Assembly: GCA_943788005.1 (NCBI GenBank)
Contig: CALSOP010000002.1
Location: 526,573 to 590,572, forward strand
Length of the DNA stretch: 64,000 nucleotides
Origin: an uncultured Gammaproteobacteria bacterium
Lineage (GTDB): Bacteria > Pseudomonadota > Gammaproteobacteria > Eutrophobiales > Eutrophobiaceae
Direction of reading: 5' to 3'
The translations under genes and the position numbers were made by a program. This document shows, piece after piece, positions 59,311 through 64,000 of the stretch (positions are counted from its first letter, which is position 1; each line of letters opens with the position of its first letter). The notes under the pieces were generated by a model. It had not been told where the DNA came from, made no database searches, and saw only the letters and a list, made by a program, of their open reading frames with translations.

Positions 59311-60710
59311 ATGAAACCAGTTATCGCTATCGTTGGTCGACCCAACGTTGGCAAGTCTACGTTTTTCAATCGCCTGACATCAAGCCGTGATGCCTTGGTC
59401 GCTGATCGTCCCGGGGTAACTCGTGATCGTCAATATGGCGTATGCATCATACATGACCGATCATTTCTGATCATTGATACAGGTGGTATTGGTGAAGAAG
59501 ATCATGACAGTCAGGATGTTGCTGATCTTGATGACAGAACAATCCATGCTGGCAGCAAGTGAAGCTTCAGTATTGATCTGGATCGTCGATGGCCGAGATG
59601 GACTAACACACTGTTGATGAATACTATCTGCAGAATTTCGAAAGTTGGACAAACCGATATTTCTTGCCGTTAATAAAATTGAAGGTTATGAAGCCGAACT
59701 ACCATCAGCTGATTTCTACCGTCTTGGTATAGATTCTATTTGGCCCATCTCATCCAAACGTGGTGACGGCGTACCTAGCACTTACTCGATGCCTTATTAA
59801 AAATATTCCGTGCAACAGAACGATGAAGTTGAAGAATTGGAAGGTCTCGCAATTTCTGTTTTAGGTCGGCCCAATGTGGGTAAATCAACTTGATAAATCG
59901 CATGTTGGGTGAAGAACGCGTACTTACTTTTGATCATCCCGGTACAACCCGCGACAGTATAAAGATACCCTTTCGAAAAAAATGGTAAAGATTACATCCT
60001 GATTGATACCGCCGGCGTGCGCAGAAAAAGCAAAGTGCATGACATGGTTGAGAAATTCAGCATCCTGAAATCATTTGATGCAATTAATGCTGCTAAATAA
60101 TTATTCTTGTACTCGATGCCAGTGAAGGCGTTACTGATCAAGACACTACTCTATTAGGCATGATCGAAGACAGCGGCAAGTCTCTCATTATCGCTAGTGA
60201 ATAAATGGGATGGCATGGAAACCTCGGACAAGGAGCGTGTAAAGGACTTATTGTCACGCAAATTCAGCTTTATCGATTATGCACAATACCATTTCATCAT
60301 CGGCACTGCATGGCACTGGCGTCGGCAATTTATTCAAAACCATAAACAAAATAGAAAAGTCGCTCGATATCAATGTCTCCACTTCGGACATGACCGACAT
60401 ACTAGAAGATGCCGTCGCGAAACACCCACCGCACATGGTACAAGGCCGAAGAATCAAACTACGCTACGCCCACCTAGGTGGAACCGATCCCATCCGCGTC
60501 ATCATCCATGGCAATCAAACCGACAAAGTACCCGATGCCTACAAACGCTATCTAGCCAGCGTATTTCGTAAACGATTAAAATTGGTAGGAACAAATGTAC
60601 TGGTCGACTTCAAACACGGCGACAATCCATTCAAAGGCAAAAAGAATGTCTTAACTCCAAGACAAGTTACTAAACGTAAACGTTTAATGAAGTTTGTTAA
60701 AAAACGTTAA
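59311..60710 (+). CDS. der: GTPase Der (EngA), several frameshifts
   Basis: Tandem GTPase required for 50S maturation. First G domain: [41 protein letters not shown]. Second: [11 protein letters not shown](T)[43 protein letters not shown]-terminal KH-like domain ([24 protein letters not shown] … KGKKN) is open from 60279 on. At least six single-base indels lie before that, insertions mostly, one deletion in the second P-loop codons. Confidence 0.9.
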
Positions 60711-60786
60711 CTCAAAATTTACTTCAATTAATATCCCTTAGCAAGAGAAGTATCAATCGATACTGATCATATATATTCTTTTTTAT

Positions 60787-61659
60787 TTAATATTTTTTCG
60801 GCACAAATGTTTGCTGATGCATCGCCGTGCGTTTATAACCTTTTTCTTCCTTTAGTGGTGGAATTTTCGGAACTTTAGGTTTTAAATCCTTATACGGAAT
60901 CATATCCAATAAGTGTGATATACAATTCAGGCGGGCTCGTTTCTTATCATCTGAAGGAACAACATACCAAGGTGCTTGTGGAATATCAGTATTGAAGAAC
61001 ATTTCATCTTTGCACTTCGAGTAATCCATCCATCTCGATCTGGATTCCATATCCATGGGACTTAGTTTCCATAATTTGTGCCGCTCCAAAGCACGTCCCT
61101 GAAAGCGCCTTTCCTGCTCTACATTACTAACCGAGAACCAGTACTTAATGAGGATAATTCCTGATCGCACCAAAGAGCATTCGAATTCAGGGCAAAAACG
61201 TAAAAACTCTTGATACTCTTCCTCTGTACAAAAACCCATTACCCTTTCTACTCCGGCACGGTTATACCAACTCCTGTCAAACAGTACGATCTCACCTGCA
61301 GCCGGAAGATGTGAAATATAACGTTGAAAATACCACTGCGTTTTTTCCCGTTCCGTGGGCGCAGGTAACGCAACTATATTACAGATGCGGGGGCTCATAT
61401 GTTCAATAATGCGTTTGATAACACCACCTTTACCAGCGGCATCACGACCCTCAAATATGACCGCCACTTTAAGCCCCTTCTTCGTTACCCATTCCTGTAA
61501 TTTGACCAGTTCTACCTGAAGCCGAAACATCTCTGCTTCATAATACTTGCGCGGCAATTTCTCTTCTTTTTCCCCTCTCAGCCTTGGATCACTTTCATGA
61601 TACGCATCCACTATCGCAGTTGCCTTCTTCTTATGCTGTGTATTTTTTTTCTTAGTCAT
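60787..61659 (-). CDS. ppk2: Polyphosphate kinase 2 (PPK2)
   Basis: 290 residues, single-domain P-loop enzyme that phosphorylates nucleoside diphosphates with polyphosphate (or the reverse). Walker A GRDAAGKGG (71-79), Walker B VLFDRSWYNRAGVE and the lid helix region EQERRFQGR. The family reads class I. Lysine-rich N-terminus (TKKKNTQHKKKA). A possible Fnr-type site lies upstream. Confidence 0.95.
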   Translation of the reverse strand: MTKKKNTQHKKKATAIVDAYHESDPRLRGEKEEKLPRKYYEAEMFRLQVELVKLQEWVTKKGLKVAVIFEGRDAAGKGGVIKRIIEHMSPRICNIVALPAPTEREKTQWYFQRYISHLPAAGEIVLFDRSWYNRAGVERVMGFCTEEEYQEFLRFCPEFECSLVRSGIILIKYWFSVSNVEQERRFQGRALERHKLWKLSPMDMESRSRWMDYSKCKDEMFFNTDIPQAPWYVVPSDDKKRARLNCISHLLDMIPYKDLKPKVPKIPPLKEEKGYKRTAMHQQTFVPKKY

Positions 61660-62021
61660 AACTTTTTACCCTATAATTGTGGCTTAGTTTCCAACTGCAC
61701 TACTAATAATATTACTACGACAATTATTGTTGCCATTATGTTGCATTGTCCCATCAATGCCACCCTACTGTGCATTTGACCTATTAGTTTAAGCATAGAC
61801 CGTCATTTCATTATGTTTTTGATCTAGATCAGATCAACTGAGAAGAAAATCAAAGAAAAATTTAAAGGGAGACTATATTTCGTAATACAGATTATAAGTC
61901 TGTCGCAACAAAAGTACTGGTAGCTCAAGCACAGTGACAATATTTTCAAAGATAAAAATAATATATTAACTACAAGTCAATTCGTAAAATGTAACCGTTT
62001 GATGAAGCATGTTACGAAATG
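61660..62021. other. Gene-free stretch between ppk2 and the antiporter
   Basis: 362 AT-rich bases without a credible ORF. It should contain the ppk2 promoter on the minus strand. The only signal I can point to is the Fnr-like TTGATCTAGATCAG at 61819-61832; no RNA gene or strong hairpin is evident. Confidence 0.6.
61819..61832. promoter_or_regulatory. Fnr/Anr-like box
   Basis: TTGAT-CTAG-ATCAG matches the Fnr/Anr consensus TTGAT-N4-ATCAA in nine of ten half-site bases. It lies 160 bases before the ppk2 start, far for a simple activator site, so the assignment is tentative. Confidence 0.4.
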
Positions 62022-63188
62022 TTAATTACTAGCCAATTTTCTTAAGATCATATTTGTTATAACAGGTCCTATCAATTCAAAAAAAATAGTTGTACTGATA
62101 ACAATAGACAACAACAACTGACGATATTCCGGGTAGTGATCGGCTGCCACCAATGCCATACCCATAGCGACACCTGCTTGCGGTAACAAGGTTAGACCCA
62201 TCCAGTTTTTGACAGAATTATCTGCCTTACAAATCTCCCCACCAATTTTCACGCCGATAAACTTACCAGCAATCCGAGCAATAACATAAACGGCCCCAAG
62301 CACACCAATCCCAGCTAATGAATCCAATTCAAGCGAGGCCCCTGCTAACACAAAAAACGCAATAATAAATGGTGACTCACTATTTTCTATCGCGTGAAAC
62401 GGATATTTATGGTGTTTAGCCAGATTTACGATTGTCATTCCCATAACAATAGCAGCAATCAAGAATGACACTTCCAACCAGATAGCAACGCCAGCACATA
62501 GAAATACAATGCCCAAGGCTTCGATCAACATCGGTTTTCCCTGTTCAACCCTGCCAGTTAAAATTGCTGCAGGGACGCCGATTATCAGGCCAATCAGTAT
62601 GGCGCCAAAGACCTCTTTGAATGCCATAAATAAAGGTGAGACCCATCCATTTAGCCCAGACAATAATTCAACCGTAGCCAGACCTATACTAAACACAATT
62701 AATCCCCAGGCATCATCCAACGCAACAATTGCGGTTAACAAATTAACAAATGATCCTTTTGATTTTGTTTCTTCAACCACATCCATCGTTGCCGCAGGAT
62801 CAGTTGCTGCTGCGATACAACCTAATAGGATAGCTAAGGCGATTGGGACGCCTATTAAAACCAATACGAGGCTGACGATGACGACCGTCCCGATTACCGC
62901 ACCGAATGAAACCCAGAGTAATTCTTTACCTAAGTTTTTAAATAACTTCCGTGATAATTTGCCACCGACTAAAAAACCAACCATGGTTAAAGCGATCTCT
63001 GTGATCAGTTTGAAATTTGAAATAAAAATATCAGGAAGGAGATTAAACATACCTGGCCCGATTAGAATGCCAAATATTAAGAGCAGGGTAACTCGAGGCA
63101 AAAAAGTACGTCTTCCAAGTAAATCCGTTACCAAGCCGAGTAACATTACGCTACCGATTGATAATAGAATTTCAGCTGTTTCGTGCAT
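62022..63188 (-). CDS. CPA2-family cation/proton antiporter
   Basis: 388 residues, about 12 helices, Kef/NapA-type membrane domain only. Motifs: LLGCIAAATDPAATMDVV with conserved acidic residue (TDP rather than ND), LTAIVALDDAWGLIVFSIGL and the GASLELDSLAGIG stretch. No TrkA-N or UspA regulatory domain. The DPAAT…DDAWG pair marks ion-binding helices. It probably exchanges Na+ or K+ for protons. Confidence 0.9.
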   Translation of the reverse strand: MHETAEILLSIGSVMLLGLVTDLLGRRTFLPRVTLLLIFGILIGPGMFNLLPDIFISNFKLITEIALTMVGFLVGGKLSRKLFKNLGKELLWVSFGAVIGTVVIVSLVLVLIGVPIALAILLGCIAAATDPAATMDVVEETKSKGSFVNLLTAIVALDDAWGLIVFSIGLATVELLSGLNGWVSPLFMAFKEVFGAILIGLIIGVPAAILTGRVEQGKPMLIEALGIVFLCAGVAIWLEVSFLIAAIVMGMTIVNLAKHHKYPFHAIENSESPFIIAFFVLAGASLELDSLAGIGVLGAVYVIARIAGKFIGVKIGGEICKADNSVKNWMGLTLLPQAGVAMGMALVAADHYPEYRQLLLSIVISTTIFFELIGPVITNMILRKLASN

Positions 63189-63437
63189 AATAAAATTATG
63201 CGCCTACTTATTTATTTTTTATATAAAAATATAATCTGTCTCAGATTAAGTGAATAATTCGCATATTTGAAGCATAAGCAATGCGAAACCTCTGATTCAT
63301 CACTAGCTGATTATATGTAGATATCATCGGTAAAGCTGATTATACTGAAACTGTTTTTTGAATATGCATAAGGGCTAATTGTGTTAAGACAATGACTCCC
63401 TACCGAAATATCAATCTAACCTGGTATAAGGATATTT

Positions 63438-63995
63438 ATGGAAAACGAACATTTAAATCGCAGAAAATTTCTCTGCAACAGCGGTAAAACACTTGCTGGT
63501 GTAATCGTCGCATCATCTGGCGCCGTCTCCCTTGTCTTCCCTGCTACTGGCTGGTCTGCTCAACTTACTGTTCTTAATGAACATGAAAGTGAGACACTGC
63601 TTAATATGACGCGACAACTATATCCGCATGACAAAATTGCAGATAAGTTTTATGCCGTCGTTGTTAAAGCGCTCGACGATGATGCGAGTGCTAATACTGA
63701 TACTGCAAAACAACTCAAGGCTGGCGTTGCTGAATTAGACAAACTCGCGCAAGGGAACTGGAGTGAACTTTCTGCTGATAAACGCGAGACTATCCTGAAA
63801 AAAATCGACTCGACGGCATTTTTTCAACAGGTCAGATCCAAATGCGTTACCGGAATATATAACAACAAAGATCTATGGGATCACTTCGGCTACGAAGGTT
63901 CTTCTGTAGAACACGGTGGTTATATAAATCGCGGCTTTGATGATCTTGACTGGTTACCTAATCCACCCGAATCCGATAGTCCAAAAGCGCATTAA
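63438..63995 (+). CDS. Gluconate 2-dehydrogenase subunit 3-family protein, TAT-exported
   Basis: 185 residues. Twin-arginine signal NRRKFLCNSGKTLAGVIVASSGAVSLV, then a mature domain with NEHESETLLNMTRQLYPHDKI, the pattern of the small subunit of membrane-bound FAD (GMC) dehydrogenases. The GMC catalytic and cytochrome subunits would be expected just beyond the right edge. The substrate cannot be told from this subunit. Confidence 0.85.
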   Translation: MENEHLNRRKFLCNSGKTLAGVIVASSGAVSLVFPATGWSAQLTVLNEHESETLLNMTRQLYPHDKIADKFYAVVVKALDDDASANTDTAKQLKAGVAELDKLAQGNWSELSADKRETILKKIDSTAFFQQVRSKCVTGIYNNKDLWDHFGYEGSSVEHGGYINRGFDDLDWLPNPPESDSPKAH

Positions 63996-64000
63996 TACTT

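Noticed and set aside
53697-60280. Real pseudogenisation of rlmN to der
   Set aside because: Seven neighbouring and partly essential genes with conserved residues and mostly one-base insertions fit sequencing error far better than decay.

Overview
The window is a contiguous piece of a gammaproteobacterial chromosome with moderately low GC. Gene order supports this: murA-hisGDC / algW(degS) / petABC-sspA, queA-tgt-yajC-secDF, lptFG diverging from pepA-holC-valS, panBCD with folK-pcnB, an iscR-led suf operon, and ndk-rlmN-pilW-rodZ-hisS-yfgM-bamB-der. A complete cytochrome bc1 operon, a RegB/RegA redox two-component system and c-type cytochromes indicate a respiratory organism. I cannot name a genus from sequence alone.

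Layout. 0-9 kb: sspA (cut by the window edge), petABC, a DegS/AlgW-type periplasmic protease, hisCDG, murA and ibaG. 9-15 kb: an MlaC-like lipid carrier next to a large RND exporter, then gloA, purN and pdxB. 15-22.7 kb: secF, secD, yajC, tgt and queA on the minus strand. Between tgt and yajC sits a two-gene insertion: a divergent DUF692/MNIO-type iron oxidase and a 305-residue partner I do not recognise. 22.7-25 kb: tRNA-Leu(CAA), a complete IS3-family element, a LysR/NhaR-like gene cut exactly at the element's end, and an HPF/RaiA-like gene. 25-31 kb: a CinA-like domain, a monohaem cytochrome c, a TonB-dependent receptor and regBA. 31-38.7 kb: panDCB, a deoxynucleoside kinase, folK, pcnB, tRNA-Glu(CTC), two small membrane proteins and lptGF. 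38.9-45 kb: pepA, holC, a small unknown gene, valS, cysE and a DUF2970 protein. 45-52.3 kb: iscR-sufABCDS-sufU-sufT plus a Rieske ferredoxin, preceded by two tandem IscR-like sites. 52.5-60.7 kb: ndk to der. 60.8-64 kb: ppk2, a cation/proton antiporter and a TAT-exported gluconate-dehydrogenase-subunit-3-like protein.

Two cautions. From about 53.70 to 60.28 kb, seven consecutive housekeeping genes carry one or more single-base frameshifts, mostly insertions, while the flanks are clean. This looks like uncorrected sequencing error rather than gene decay, so those genes are annotated as real but with unreliable frames. Secondly, three intergenic regions share a dispersed structured repeat: a variable stem with the invariant loop TGCTCCTGC and/or a CCGCCATGGATGGCGG-type hairpin.

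The best candidate for an undescribed system is the MNIO-partner pair at 18.5-20.3 kb. It has an unusual set of putative metal ligands, no visible precursor peptide, and is embedded in the tRNA-modification/Sec operon.
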